NCBI RefSeq assembly: GCF_000427785.1
Contig: NZ_ATYR01000017.1
Span: 1-64,000 of the forward strand
DNA length: 64,000 bases
Direction: 5' to 3'
Source: Massilia alkalitolerans DSM 17462
GTDB lineage: Bacteria > Pseudomonadota > Gammaproteobacteria > Burkholderiales > Burkholderiaceae_D
In this document: piece by piece, positions 55,051-64,000 of the stretch
Position numbering within the stretch: position 1 is the first letter of the stretch
How the letters are laid out: each line of letters opens with the position of its first letter
The notes under the pieces: generated by a model
Databases searched by the model: none
What the model was told of the DNA's origin: nothing
Seen by the model: the letters and a program-made list of their open reading frames with translations, nothing else
Program-made: the position numbers and the translations under genes

Positions 55051-57219
55051 ATGCAAGCTTCGGATCAGGATATCCGCAATCGACTGTTGATTGCCCGTCT
55101 GCCGGCCATGCCGCAGATCCTCGTGCGTCTCATCGAACACCTGCAGGCCGACGACCTCGGCATGCCGGAGCTGGCCGCCCTGATCTCGAAGGACGCCGGC
55201 ATGACCGGCAAATTGCTGGCCGTGGCCAACAGCTCGGCCTACCAGCGGCACCACCGCAACGTCAACCTCGAGCAGTCCCTGGTCGCCCTCGGCACCGACA
55301 TGATCAAGACGCTGGTGATCAGCGACTCGGTGTTCCAGACCTTTAATAATTTCCCGCATTCGGGCAGCACCGACCTGCGCGCCTTCTGGAAGAATTCGCT
55401 GAGCACGGCCGTCATTGCGAAGGACATCGCACGCGCCGTCGAGTACCCGCACCTGGAAGAAGCCTACCTGGCCGGCCTGCTGCACAACGTCGGCCGCCTG
55501 GCCCTCCTGGCCACGGCCCCCAAGGAATACGCCTACAACTTCAGCGCGCGCGACGACGAGGACCTGTGCGCCGTCGAGCAGCGCACCCTGCAGATCACCC
55601 ACGCCGAAGCCGGCGCCTGGCTGATCGAACGCTGGCAGCTCGACTCCTTCCTGGCCGACGCCGTGCTGTACCACCACGAGCCGAGCGAGCGCCTGGAGTC
55701 GGCCCACCCCTTGATCCGCATCGTGCGCCTGGCCCACGTGCTGTCCAGCCATGCCGGCGACGACGCCATGGTGCGCGAAGCCGCTGCCCTGTGCGGCATC
55801 GACGATGAACAGGCCGGCCAGATGCTGGCCGGCGCCGCGCGCCAGGTCGAGAAGGCCGCCGCCCACCTGGGCATCGACCTGGAGGGCGCCGACGACGTCC
55901 CGGCGCCGCCGGCCTATGCGCCGCCCGCGCTGGATCCGGTGCAGCAGCGCCTGTCCGAAGAAGTGCGCAACATGGTGCTGGTCTCGGAAGTCGGCCAGAG
56001 CTTCGCGCGCCAGCAGGGAGAATCCGGCCTGCTGGAAGCGATGACGCGCTCGGCGCGCATCCTGTTCGACTTCGGCAATGCCGTGGTCCTGCTGGAGAAC
56101 CCGACCGGCCACGCCCTGGTCGGCGCGCCCACCCAGGGCAGCCAGCGCATCGCCGAATTCGCCGTGCCGCTCGCGAAAGGCGGCGCCATCGCCAAGAGCG
56201 CGCTGGAGCGCCGTCCGGCCTTCATCGGGCGCGATGGCGACAGCCTCGGCCTGGCCGAGGAACAGCTGCTGCGCATGCTCGGCACCGACAGCCTGGTGTG
56301 CGTGCCGCTGGTCGCCGGCGCGCGCTGCCTGGGCGTGCTGATCGGCGGCATCGCGGCCTGGCAGGTCCCGTACTGCCAGCGCCGCGAGCGCTTCATGCAG
56401 TCTTTCGGGGCGCAGGCCGCCACCGCGCTGGAGAACATGCTGTCCGAACGCGGCCACGCGAGGCGCCAGCTGGCCCACGTGGCCGAGGAATACCGCGAGG
56501 CCTCGCGCCGCGTGGTCCACGAAGTGAATAACCCGCTGTCGATCATCAAGAACTACCTGAGTGTCCTCGACAGCAAGCTGGCGCGCCAGGAGCCGGTGAG
56601 CACCGAGATGTCGATCCTGAACGAAGAGATCGACCGCGTCGGCCAATTGGTCAGCAGCCTGGCCGAGCTCAAGCCGGTCGACACCGGCCCGCGCCCGACC
56701 GACGTCGCCAAGGTGGTGGACGAGGTGCAGCGCCTGTTCCGCAGCACCGGCTTCGTCCCGGCCACGGTCGACATCGTCGTCACCATGCACGAGGAAGCGA
56801 CCCGCATCGAGGGCGACGCCGACGTGCTCAAGCAGATCCTGGTGAACCTGGTGAAGAACGCCATCGAGGCCCTCGGCACGAACGGCGGGCGCGTGGAGAT
56901 CGTCAACCGCGGCCACGTGAACCGCGAGCGCCAGCTCTACCTGGAACTGGTCGTCAGCGACAACGGCCCCGGCCTGTCGCGCGACGTGCTGGCCCATCTG
57001 TTCTCGCCGGTGAAGAGCACCAAGGACGGCGCCCACCATGGCCTGGGCCTGTCGATCGTGCACAGCCTGGTCAAGAAGCTGGGCGGCCACATCGGCTGCC
57101 GCAGCGGCCGCAACGGCACCGCATTCGAAATCCTCTTGCCGGCGTGGTCCGGCGCCGCCGCCAGCACGGGTCTTGGTAGCCCCGTGGCGCTGCCGGCCCG
57201 CGCGATCGGCTCCGCATAA
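55051..57219 (+). CDS. HDOD-GAF-histidine kinase hybrid sensor
   Basis: A 722-residue cytoplasmic protein. Residues about 10-215 are an HDOD domain (RLPAMPQILVRLIEHLQADD, KLLAVANSSAY, HRNVNLEQSLVALGTDMI, LAGLLHNVGRLALLATAP). Residues about 305-455 resemble a GAF domain. A histidine kinase core follows: His490 in VVHEVNNPLSIIKNYLSVL, N-box NLVKNAIEALG, G1 DNGPGLS and G2 HHGLGLSIVHSL. HDOD fused to a kinase core is an uncommon sensor. The kinase should phosphorylate the response regulator encoded 4 bases downstream. Start chosen at MQASDQ with GGAG 4 bases before; a longer frame to 54958 would put the start inside the dyad region. Confidence 0.9.
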   Translation: MQASDQDIRNRLLIARLPAMPQILVRLIEHLQADDLGMPELAALISKDAGMTGKLLAVANSSAYQRHHRNVNLEQSLVALGTDMIKTLVISDSVFQTFNNFPHSGSTDLRAFWKNSLSTAVIAKDIARAVEYPHLEEAYLAGLLHNVGRLALLATAPKEYAYNFSARDDEDLCAVEQRTLQITHAEAGAWLIERWQLDSFLADAVLYHHEPSERLESAHPLIRIVRLAHVLSSHAGDDAMVREAAALCGIDDEQAGQMLAGAARQVEKAAAHLGIDLEGADDVPAPPAYAPPALDPVQQRLSEEVRNMVLVSEVGQSFARQQGESGLLEAMTRSARILFDFGNAVVLLENPTGHALVGAPTQGSQRIAEFAVPLAKGGAIAKSALERRPAFIGRDGDSLGLAEEQLLRMLGTDSLVCVPLVAGARCLGVLIGGIAAWQVPYCQRRERFMQSFGAQAATALENMLSERGHARRQLAHVAEEYREASRRVVHEVNNPLSIIKNYLSVLDSKLARQEPVSTEMSILNEEIDRVGQLVSSLAELKPVDTGPRPTDVAKVVDEVQRLFRSTGFVPATVDIVVTMHEEATRIEGDADVLKQILVNLVKNAIEALGTNGGRVEIVNRGHVNRERQLYLELVVSDNGPGLSRDVLAHLFSPVKSTKDGAHHGLGLSIVHSLVKKLGGHIGCRSGRNGTAFEILLPAWSGAAASTGLGSPVALPARAIGSA

Positions 57220-57223
57220 CATC

Positions 57224-59455
57224 ATGATCAACGCGCACAACGCCATGTTTTCCGGCGAACCGGCCCCGTATTCCCCAACGCTCGAGACCGACAGCCAGCC
57301 ACGCCTGCTGCTGGTCGACGATGAACCGCGCCTGCTGTCCTCGCTGTACGAGCTGCTGCGCGACCGCGGCTACCAGCTCACCACCGCGGCCTCGGGCGGC
57401 GAAGCGCTGGCCCATTTGTCGCGCCTGCGCTTCGACCTGGTCCTGCTCGACCTGCGCCTGCCGGACATCGGCGGCCACGAGATCATGGACTTCATCAACC
57501 AGAAGGGCATCGACGCCGACGTGATCGTGATGAGCGGCGAGGTCGGCATCGATGCGGCGATCGGCGCGCTCAAGCGCGGCGCCTACGACTACCTGCGCAA
57601 GCCATACGCGCGCGAAGAACTGCTGGCCACGGTCGCCAATGCCCTCAAGGGCCGCCGCCTCGCGCTCGAGAACCAGCGCATGGCCACCCAGCTGGACGCT
57701 TCCGAGAAGATGTACCGCTACCTGGTGGACTCCTCGCCGGACATCATCTACACGCTGAACCACGAAGGCCGCTTCACCTTCGTGAACGACCGCGCCTACC
57801 AGCTGCTCGGCTATTCGCGCGACGAGCTGCTCGGCAAGCACTATTCGCTGCTGGTGCACGAGGAGGACCTGGAGCGCGCGCGCTACGTCTTCAACGAGCG
57901 CCGCGTCGACGAGCGCGCCTCGCGCAACGTCGAGCTGCGCCTGAAGTGCAGGAACGGCGGCGGCAGCGGCGGCAACGGCCACGAGCGCACCTTCAACAAC
58001 ACCCTGATGACGATTTCGCTGAACGCGATCGGCATGCACGTGCCCGACCAGGAAGTGAAGAAGCTCGAATTCTTCGGCACCTACGGCGTGGCGCGCGACA
58101 TCACCGACCGCAAGCGCGCCGAAGAAGTCATCTCCTACCAGGCCTACCACGACATCCTGACCGACCTGCCGAACCGCATCCTGTTCAAGGATCGCCTCGG
58201 GCTGGCCGTGATCCAGGCCAAGCGCAAGAAGACCGAGCTGGCGGTGATGTTCATCGACCTGGACCGCTTCAAGCTGGTCAACGACACCCTCGGCCACGTG
58301 AAGGGCGACGAGCTGCTGCAGCAGGCCGCCACCCGCCTGAAGGGCTGCCTGCGCAAGGGCGACACGCTGGCGCGCCAGGGCGGCGACGAATTCACCATCG
58401 TGCTGCCGGAGCTGCGCGACCGCGACGACGCGCGCATGGTCGCCGACAAGTTCCTCGAGGTCCTGCAGGAACCGTTCGACCTGGACGGCCACGAAGTGCA
58501 CATCTCGGCATCGATCGGCATCGCCATCTACCCGACCGACGGCGAATCGATCGACGAGCTGCTGCGCCACGCCGACATCGCCATGTACCAGGTCAAGGCC
58601 CAGGGCAAGAACGGCCACAGCTTCTACCACACCTCGATGCTGGACATCTCGCACCAGAAGATCGCCCTCGAGCAGGCCCTGCGCCGCGCGCTCGAGCAGG
58701 ACGAGCTGGAGATGTACTACCAGCCGCAGATCGACGCGCTCACCGGCCGCATCGTCGGCGCCGAGGCGCTGATGCGCTGGAACCACCCGACCCGCGGCGT
58801 GCTGTCGGCCGGCGAGTTCCTGCCGTTTGCGGAAGAGAACGGCCTGATGCTGCCGATCTCGGACTGGATGATCGGCGCGCTGTGCCGCGACATGCTGCAG
58901 TGGAACGCCTCGGGCAGCGACCACGTGCGCCTGTCGCTCAACCTGTCGCCGCAATACCTCGACCGCGGCGACTTCTTCGAGAAGATGCGCAACGCGCTGG
59001 TGCGCTACGGGATCGCGCCGGGCCAGATCGAAGTCGAGATCACCGAAAACATCTGCATCCGCAACCCGCAGTACGCGATCGAGCAGCTGAATAAACTGTG
59101 CCAGCTCGGCGTGTCGGTGGCGATCGACGATTTCGGCACCGGCTATTCGTCGCTCTCCTACCTGCACCGCTTCCCGATCCACACCGTGAAGATCGACCAG
59201 TCCTTCGTCAAGGAGATCCACGAAGAGGGCGGCCACTATCCGGTGATCCTGGCGATCATCTCGATCGCGCGCGGCCTGGGCCTGAACCTGATCGCGGAAG
59301 GCGTGGAGACCGAGGAGCAGGCCCGTTACCTGCGCGCCAACGGCTGCATGACGATGCAGGGCTACCTGTACTACCGCCCGATCCCGCTGGGCGAATTCAT
59401 CAAGTCGCTGCGCACCCAGCCGACGCTGTTCGGCCTGCGGGCAGTGCAGGCGTAA
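57224..59455 (+). CDS. Response regulator with PAS, GGDEF and EAL domains
   Basis: A 743-residue protein. Receiver: Asp32/Asp33, phospho-acceptor Asp76 (LVLLDLRLPD) and Lys126. PAS, about residues 165-285 (MYRYLVDSSPDIIYTLNHEG, with a Gly-rich GGGSGGNG insert). GGDEF: intact GGDEF at 386-390 with DLPNRILFKDRL. EAL: Glu514-Ala-Leu, NLSPQYL, DDFGTGYSSL, KIDQSFV and EGVETEE, all intact. It may therefore both make and break cyclic-di-GMP, with output set by phosphorylation from the kinase encoded 4 bases upstream. Homologous to the GAF-EAL protein only in its C-terminal part. Followed 9 bases later by the Sel1-repeat gene. Confidence 0.95.
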   Translation: MINAHNAMFSGEPAPYSPTLETDSQPRLLLVDDEPRLLSSLYELLRDRGYQLTTAASGGEALAHLSRLRFDLVLLDLRLPDIGGHEIMDFINQKGIDADVIVMSGEVGIDAAIGALKRGAYDYLRKPYAREELLATVANALKGRRLALENQRMATQLDASEKMYRYLVDSSPDIIYTLNHEGRFTFVNDRAYQLLGYSRDELLGKHYSLLVHEEDLERARYVFNERRVDERASRNVELRLKCRNGGGSGGNGHERTFNNTLMTISLNAIGMHVPDQEVKKLEFFGTYGVARDITDRKRAEEVISYQAYHDILTDLPNRILFKDRLGLAVIQAKRKKTELAVMFIDLDRFKLVNDTLGHVKGDELLQQAATRLKGCLRKGDTLARQGGDEFTIVLPELRDRDDARMVADKFLEVLQEPFDLDGHEVHISASIGIAIYPTDGESIDELLRHADIAMYQVKAQGKNGHSFYHTSMLDISHQKIALEQALRRALEQDELEMYYQPQIDALTGRIVGAEALMRWNHPTRGVLSAGEFLPFAEENGLMLPISDWMIGALCRDMLQWNASGSDHVRLSLNLSPQYLDRGDFFEKMRNALVRYGIAPGQIEVEITENICIRNPQYAIEQLNKLCQLGVSVAIDDFGTGYSSLSYLHRFPIHTVKIDQSFVKEIHEEGGHYPVILAIISIARGLGLNLIAEGVETEEQARYLRANGCMTMQGYLYYRPIPLGEFIKSLRTQPTLFGLRAVQA

Positions 59456-59464
59456 GCGGACGCC

Positions 59465-61009
59465 ATGCTCGACTTCCCTGCCCAATCAGGCGACGTGGAA
59501 GGTCGCCACACCGCGGAATTCCTGCGTGTGAAGGGCATGGCCGAGCGCGGCGTGCCGAGCGCCCAGCACAGCCTGGGCTTCATGTACGCGAGCGGCCAGG
59601 GCGTGCCCCGGAACTACGAACTGGCGGTGGCCTGGTACCGCATGGCGGCCAGCGCGGACCTCGAGCTGGCGCAGTACAACCTCGGCGTGATGTACCAGAA
59701 GGGCCAGGGCGTCGGCCAGGACTACGGCCAGGCCGCCTACTGGTACCGCCGCGCCGCCGAACAGGGTTATGCGCCGGCGCAATACAACCTGGGCTGGCTG
59801 TATGCGAAAGGGCAGGGCGTGCCGAGCGACGTGCAGCAGGCCCTGCACTGGTTCAGCCAGGCCGCCGGCCAGGGCGAACCCGGCGCGCAGCACAACCTCG
59901 GCATGATGTACGAGACCGGCAAGGGCGTGCCCCAGGACCAGGATGCCGCCACCGAGTGGTACCGCCGCGCCGCGGAACAGGGCTATGCGCGCTCGCAGTT
60001 CAGCCTCGCGCTGCGCTCCAGCGGGGCGCAGTCGGTCGACTGGTTCCGCAAGGCCGCAAGCCAAGGCTACGCGCCGGCCCAGTTCAACCTCGGCCTGCGC
60101 TACGACAAGGGGCGGGACCTCGAGCAGGACAGCGCGCTGGCGATCCAGTGGTACGGCCGCGCCGCCGAACAGGGTCACGCCAGTTCCCAGTTCAATCTCG
60201 CCCTGATCTATGACAGCGGCCACGGCGTGCCGCGCGACGAAGCGCTGGCGCTGCACTGGTACCGCCGCGCGGCAAGCCAGGGCCATGCCGGCGCCCAGGA
60301 CAACCTCGGCGTGCGCTACGAGCACGGGCAGGGCGTCGAGCCTGACCCGGGCCAGGCGGCCCACTGGTACCGCCAGGCCGCCGAGCAGGGCATGCCCTCG
60401 GCCCAGTACCACCTCGGCCAGCTGTTCGACGCCGGCAGCGGCGTGCCGCAGGATCCCGCCCAGGCAGCCCACTGGTACCGCAAGGCGGCCGAGCAGGGCC
60501 ACCTGCGCGCCCAGTTCGACCTCGGCCTGCGCTATGAGGGCGGGGTGGGCGTGGCGCGCGACGAGCAACAGGCGCTGGAGTGGTACCGGCGCGCGGCTGC
60601 CCAGGATTACGCGCCGGCCCAGTACATGGTGGGCGTGCTGCTGGACCGCGCCGAGCATGCCGACCCAAGCGAAGCCACCGACTGGTTCCACAAGGCCGCC
60701 GACCAGGGCCACGCGCTGGCGCAGTTCGAGCTGGGCCTGCGCCACGACTGCGGCAAGGGCATCGAACGCGATTATGAAGCGGCGCATTTCTGGTACCTGT
60801 GCGCGGCGCGCCAGGGGCATGCGCGCGCCCAGTTCAACCTCGGCGTGATGTACTCGGCGGGGCAGGGCGTGCAGCGCGACCTGGTCGAGGCCTATGCCTG
60901 GCTGCAGCGGGCGGGCGGGGCCGGCGTGGCCGCCGCGTCAGGCTACCTGAAGAAGATCGCGGCGCGCATGGAGCCGCAGCTGCTGGCGCAGGCGCAGGCT
61001 TCTTCCTGA
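59465..61009 (+). CDS. Sel1-like repeat protein
   Basis: A 514-residue protein consisting of about 13 Sel1-type repeats of 36 residues (consensus AEQGxAxAQxNLGxxYxxGxGVxxDxxQAxxWYRxA). The fifth unit is shortened (SQFSLALRSSGAQSVDWFRK). No signal peptide or membrane segment is seen, so it is probably cytoplasmic. Sel1 solenoids are protein-binding scaffolds, and the position in a kinase/GGDEF-EAL operon suggests it mediates interactions of that pathway. The gene begins 9 bases after the response regulator. The C-terminus ends in a QAQASS tail. Confidence 0.9.
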   Translation: MLDFPAQSGDVEGRHTAEFLRVKGMAERGVPSAQHSLGFMYASGQGVPRNYELAVAWYRMAASADLELAQYNLGVMYQKGQGVGQDYGQAAYWYRRAAEQGYAPAQYNLGWLYAKGQGVPSDVQQALHWFSQAAGQGEPGAQHNLGMMYETGKGVPQDQDAATEWYRRAAEQGYARSQFSLALRSSGAQSVDWFRKAASQGYAPAQFNLGLRYDKGRDLEQDSALAIQWYGRAAEQGHASSQFNLALIYDSGHGVPRDEALALHWYRRAASQGHAGAQDNLGVRYEHGQGVEPDPGQAAHWYRQAAEQGMPSAQYHLGQLFDAGSGVPQDPAQAAHWYRKAAEQGHLRAQFDLGLRYEGGVGVARDEQQALEWYRRAAAQDYAPAQYMVGVLLDRAEHADPSEATDWFHKAADQGHALAQFELGLRHDCGKGIERDYEAAHFWYLCAARQGHARAQFNLGVMYSAGQGVQRDLVEAYAWLQRAGGAGVAAASGYLKKIAARMEPQLLAQAQASS

Positions 61010-61041
61010 GTTTCCCCACTGGCGCAAGCCCGGCGATTCCT

Positions 61042-61077
61042 GTAGGGTGGTCGGCTCTGCCGACCGCGCGTCCAACC
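61042..61077. repeat. Repeat family B, half copy
   Basis: GTAGGGTGGTCGGC-TCT-GCCGACCGCGCGTCCAA, followed by CCGGCGCGTGATT. The tail CAACCGGCGCGTGA is also found in the holA copy (50250 region). It is 33 bases past the Sel1 gene stop, so its TAG is not used as a stop here, and only the left arm is present. Confidence 0.7.
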
Positions 61078-61128
61078 GGCGCGTGATTCGACGGGACGCA
61101 TACATACAACAACTGTCCACGAGACGCC

Positions 61129-63891
61129 ATGAAAAAACTCGCACTGCCCATCCTGCTCGGTCTCGCAGCCGCAGCAGCCCTGCCTTCCCACGCCGCACCC
61201 GCCAGCAACGCCAAGCAAACCGTCTTCGACCGCAAGGCCTACAGCATCGATCACAAGAAATTCGTGCTGCCCAACGGCCTGACCCTGCTGGTCCACACCG
61301 ACCACAGCGTGCCGGTGGTCGGCGTGAACATGTGGTACCACGTCGGTTCGCGCAACGAGAAGCGCGGCAAGACCGGCTTTGCCCACTTGTTCGAGCACTT
61401 CTTCTTCAACGGTTCCGAGAACTACCCGCACGGCTTCCGCGAGGCGATGGACGACCTGGGCGCGAACAACCGCAACGGCACCACCAACGTCGACCGCACC
61501 AACTTCTTCGAAGACGTGCCGGTGTCGGCGCTGGAGCGCACCCTGTTCCTGGAATCGGACCGCATGGGCTTCCTGGGCAACTACATCTCGCAGGCGATGC
61601 TGGAGCGCGAGCGTGGCGTGGTGCAGAACGAGAAGCGCCAGGGCGAGAACCAGCCGTATGGCCGCGTGCGCATGGAAATATCAAGCAAGATGTACCCGTA
61701 CTCGCACCCGTACTCGTGGTCGACCATCGGCTACATGGAAGACCTGCAGGCCGCCTCGCTGGAGGACATCAAGGAGTGGTACCGCACCTACTACGGCCCG
61801 AACAACGCGGTGATCTCGCTGGCCGGCGACATCACCCCGGAACGCGCCTATGAGCTGGTGAACAAGTACTTCGGCGCGATCCCGCCGGGCCCGCCGCTGC
61901 CGCGTACCGAGAAATGGATCCCCCAGCTGGACCGCAACATCCGCGACGAGATGGAAGACCACGTGCCGCAGGTGCGCATCTACCGCAGCTGGCATACCTC
62001 CTCGTGGAAGGACGCCGACACCCAGCGCCTGAACCTGCTGGCCGGCGTGCTGGCCGGCTCCAAGAACGCGCGCCTGGACAAGCGCCTGGTGTACGAGAAG
62101 GGCATGGCGACCGGCGTCTCGGCCTACGTGAACGATGCGGAACTGGGCGGCACTTTCAACCTGTCGGTCACCGTCAAGCCGGGCGTCGACCCGATGGAAG
62201 TCGAGCGCGAGATGGAGCGCGTGGTGGCCGAGCTGCTCGACAAAGGCCCGAGCGAAGCGGAACTCAAGCGCGTGAAGACCCGCGACTTGGCCGATTTCGC
62301 ACGCAGCCTGGAGCGCGTGGGCGGCATGGGCGGCCGCAACGACGTGCTGGCCGAAAGCCAGACCTACGGCGGCAAGCCGGACGCCTACCTCGACCGCCTC
62401 GAGCTGTTCGCCACCAGCACCCCGGCGGACGTCAAGACTGCCGCCAACCGCTGGCTGCGCGCCAACCACTACACCATGACGGTGCGGCCGTCAGCCAAGC
62501 TGGTCGCCACCAAGTCGACCCTCGACCGCAAACAGCTGCCCGCCCTGGGCGACGCGCCGGACGTCACCTTCCCGGCGCTGCAGCGCGCCCAGCTGAAGAA
62601 CGGCCTGAAGGTCGTGCTCTTGGCCCGTCACACCGCCCCGATCGTCAACGTCTCGCTGGCGGTCGATGCCGGCGCGGCTTCCGACACCGCGGCCAAGGCC
62701 GGCGCCGCTTCGCTGGCGCTGGACCTGCTGGACAAGGGCACGAAATCGCGTGACGCCTTCGCGCTGTCGGACGCGCTGGAAAACCTGGGCGCGCGCCTGA
62801 GCACCGGCACCAGCCAGGACCAGTCGCTGGTGCGCCTGCAGGCGACCAGCGCCAACCTGGCGCCTTCGCTGGCCCTGATGGCCGAAGCCGCGTTGACCCC
62901 GAGCTTCCCGCAAGACCAGTTCGCGCTGTCGAAGAGCCGCCGCATCGCCGCCATCGGCCAGGAAAAGGCCCAGCCGAACAGCCTGGCCTTGCGCCTGATT
63001 CCGTCGCTGCTGTACGGCCCTGAGCATGCCTACGGTAAGCCGGCTTCCGGTTTCGAAGGCAGCGTGCAAAGCCTTACCCGCGACGACCTGATGGCATGGC
63101 ACGGCACCTGGTTCAAGCCGGGCAGCGCCACCATCATCGTCGCCGGCGACACCACCATGGACAAGCTGCTGCCGGCGCTGGAAGCGAGCTTCGGCAAGTG
63201 GCAGCAGGGCAGCGCCCCGGCCAAGCAGATGGCCACCGTGCCGGCGACCCGGGGCAAGCGCCTGATCCTGGTGGACAAGCCGGACGCGCCGCAGTCGACC
63301 ATTGTCGCGACCCACGTCTCGCAGGCCAACGGCCAGCCGGAAGACCTGGCGATGGAGCCGGTGATGACCAACTTCGGCGGCATCGCGACCTCGCGCCTGA
63401 ACCGCAACCTGCGCCTGGACAAGCACTGGAGCTACGGCACCCAGGCCCGCCTGCCGGACGTGCGCGGCCAGCGTCCGTTCTACATCATCGCGCCGGTGCA
63501 GACCGACAAGACGGTCGAGGCGATGCGCGAGGTGCAGAAGGAACTGCGCGGCGTGGCCGGCGAGCGTCCACTGGTGGGCACCGAGTACGAGAGCATCATG
63601 CGCAACATGAGCTCGCGCCTGCCGGGCCGCTTCTCCACCCTCGCCGCACTCGAGGCGGCAGGGCTGGACGCCGTCAACCTGGGCCTGGCGGACGACTACT
63701 GGACCAGGTATGCGTCGAACGTGCGCGCGCTCAAGCCGGAGCAGCTGGCGGCGGCATCGTCCAAGTTCATCAAGCCGGACGAGGCGGTGTGGATGGTGAT
63801 CGGCGACCTGCGCAAGATCGAGGCGGGCGTGCGTTCGCTGGGGTGGGGCGAGGTGACGATTGTCGACGCGGATGGGAAGCCCCTTCGTTGA
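61129..63891 (+). CDS. Secreted M16-family zinc metallopeptidase (insulinase type)
   Basis: A 920-residue protein with a signal peptide (MKKLALPILLGLAAAAALPS then HA). Two M16 halves are present. The N-terminal half holds the active site HxxEH at residues 86-90 (FAHLFEHFFF) and the third zinc ligand region ERERGVVQNE (Glu161 and Glu168). The second half (from about residue 485, VVLLARHTAPIVNVSLAVD) lacks this motif, as usual. It cuts peptides inside a clamshell chamber, here presumably in the periplasm. Stands alone, with its own terminator; a family B half-repeat lies upstream. Confidence 0.95.
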   Translation: MKKLALPILLGLAAAAALPSHAAPASNAKQTVFDRKAYSIDHKKFVLPNGLTLLVHTDHSVPVVGVNMWYHVGSRNEKRGKTGFAHLFEHFFFNGSENYPHGFREAMDDLGANNRNGTTNVDRTNFFEDVPVSALERTLFLESDRMGFLGNYISQAMLERERGVVQNEKRQGENQPYGRVRMEISSKMYPYSHPYSWSTIGYMEDLQAASLEDIKEWYRTYYGPNNAVISLAGDITPERAYELVNKYFGAIPPGPPLPRTEKWIPQLDRNIRDEMEDHVPQVRIYRSWHTSSWKDADTQRLNLLAGVLAGSKNARLDKRLVYEKGMATGVSAYVNDAELGGTFNLSVTVKPGVDPMEVEREMERVVAELLDKGPSEAELKRVKTRDLADFARSLERVGGMGGRNDVLAESQTYGGKPDAYLDRLELFATSTPADVKTAANRWLRANHYTMTVRPSAKLVATKSTLDRKQLPALGDAPDVTFPALQRAQLKNGLKVVLLARHTAPIVNVSLAVDAGAASDTAAKAGAASLALDLLDKGTKSRDAFALSDALENLGARLSTGTSQDQSLVRLQATSANLAPSLALMAEAALTPSFPQDQFALSKSRRIAAIGQEKAQPNSLALRLIPSLLYGPEHAYGKPASGFEGSVQSLTRDDLMAWHGTWFKPGSATIIVAGDTTMDKLLPALEASFGKWQQGSAPAKQMATVPATRGKRLILVDKPDAPQSTIVATHVSQANGQPEDLAMEPVMTNFGGIATSRLNRNLRLDKHWSYGTQARLPDVRGQRPFYIIAPVQTDKTVEAMREVQKELRGVAGERPLVGTEYESIMRNMSSRLPGRFSTLAALEAAGLDAVNLGLADDYWTRYASNVRALKPEQLAAASSKFIKPDEAVWMVIGDLRKIEAGVRSLGWGEVTIVDADGKPLR

Positions 63892-63911
63892 CCTGAGCTC
63901 GCTGTAACGGG

Positions 63912-63939
63912 AAGCCCGGTTTTTCAACCGGGCTTTTTT
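63912..63939 (+). terminator. Rho-independent terminator of the M16 peptidase gene
   Basis: AAGCCCGGTT (63912-63921), loop TTTC, AACCGGGCTT (63926-63935), then a T run to 63939. 21 bases past the stop codon. Confidence 0.93.
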
Positions 63940-63959
63940 ACGCCCATCTCTGCGCAGCG

Positions 63960-63990
63960 AAATTGGATCCCGGCCTTCGCCGGGATGACG
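63960..63990. repeat. REP-like element (family A), single copy at window edge
   Basis: AATTGGATCCCGGCCTTCGC followed by CGGGATGACG is one copy of the CGTCATCCCGGCGAAGGCCG family in the same orientation as the second copy of the other pairs. A partner may lie outside the window. Confidence 0.85.
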
Positions 63991-64000
63991 TGCCAAGGGA

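Noticed and set aside
57071..59485. An 804-codon minus-strand open frame opposite the GGDEF-EAL regulator
   Set aside because: Antisense shadow; the plus strand carries intact receiver, GGDEF and EAL motifs.

Overview
The window is high-GC, densely coded bacterial chromosome. Its gene content and order (lptD-surA-pdxA-rsmA, fur/bamE-dapB, leuS-lptE-holA, mnmA next to a NudJ-like Nudix gene, a three-gene pntAA-pntAB-pntB transhydrogenase) indicate a Gram-negative betaproteobacterium. The protein sequences look like Oxalobacteraceae (Massilia/Telluria/Duganella type); the genus is inferred from recall of protein style, not from a search. No rRNA, tRNA or CRISPR array was recognised.

Layout. 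1-0.24 kb: tail of an IS1595-type transposase. 0.3-8 kb: secreted S46 dipeptidyl-peptidase, a phospholipase D/cardiolipin synthase-like protein, two stress/membrane proteins (GlsB type and a large glycine-zipper repeat protein) and a cytochrome b561-YceI-YceI operon. 8-13.2 kb: TonB-dependent receptor, purB, a glutathione transferase overlapping a PfkB kinase. 13.3-17 kb: iron block with bfr, bfd, feoA, feoB and a small Cys-rich membrane protein, with two Fur-box-like sites. 17-24.6 kb: DUF72 protein, second GST, ExoIX-like nuclease, a signalling group (degenerate receiver, HTH-GAF protein, GAF-EAL phosphodiesterase), mnmA and a Nudix hydrolase. 24.8-27.8 kb: pnt operon. 27.8-29.3 kb: IS607-type remnant with an intact-looking TnpB and a broken TnpA, beside a 120-bp palindromic element. 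29.3-39.6 kb: UbiH-like monooxygenase, pepP, murU and amgK (peptidoglycan recycling) divergent from lptD-surA-pdxA-rsmA. 39.7-41.4 kb: a tiny secreted protein and two tandem paralogous lipoproteins. 41.6-45.8 kb: HAD phosphatase, hrcA, fur, bamE, dapB and a barstar-like protein. 46-54.8 kb: leuS-lptE-holA, proA, a HemJ/CopD-like protein, a THUMP-type RNA methyltransferase and a Bcr/CflA transporter. 54.7-61 kb: AT-rich regulatory region with three dyads, then an apparent operon of HDOD-GAF-histidine kinase, receiver-PAS-GGDEF-EAL and a Sel1-repeat protein. 61-63.9 kb: secreted M16 peptidase.

Themes. Much of the window is envelope biogenesis (LptD, LptE, SurA, BamE, MurU/AmgK) and iron control (Fur, Bfr, Bfd, Feo). 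Two separate clusters are built for cyclic-di-GMP signalling. The most interesting non-coding structure is a set of three dispersed repeat families. One of them, of the form GTAGGGTGG, begins so that its TAG is the stop codon of the preceding gene at three loci, and an unrelated palindrome does the same for hrcA. The best candidate for an undescribed system is the HDOD-kinase / GGDEF-EAL response regulator / Sel1 operon with its palindrome-rich leader; the best mobile-element candidate is the TnpB locus.
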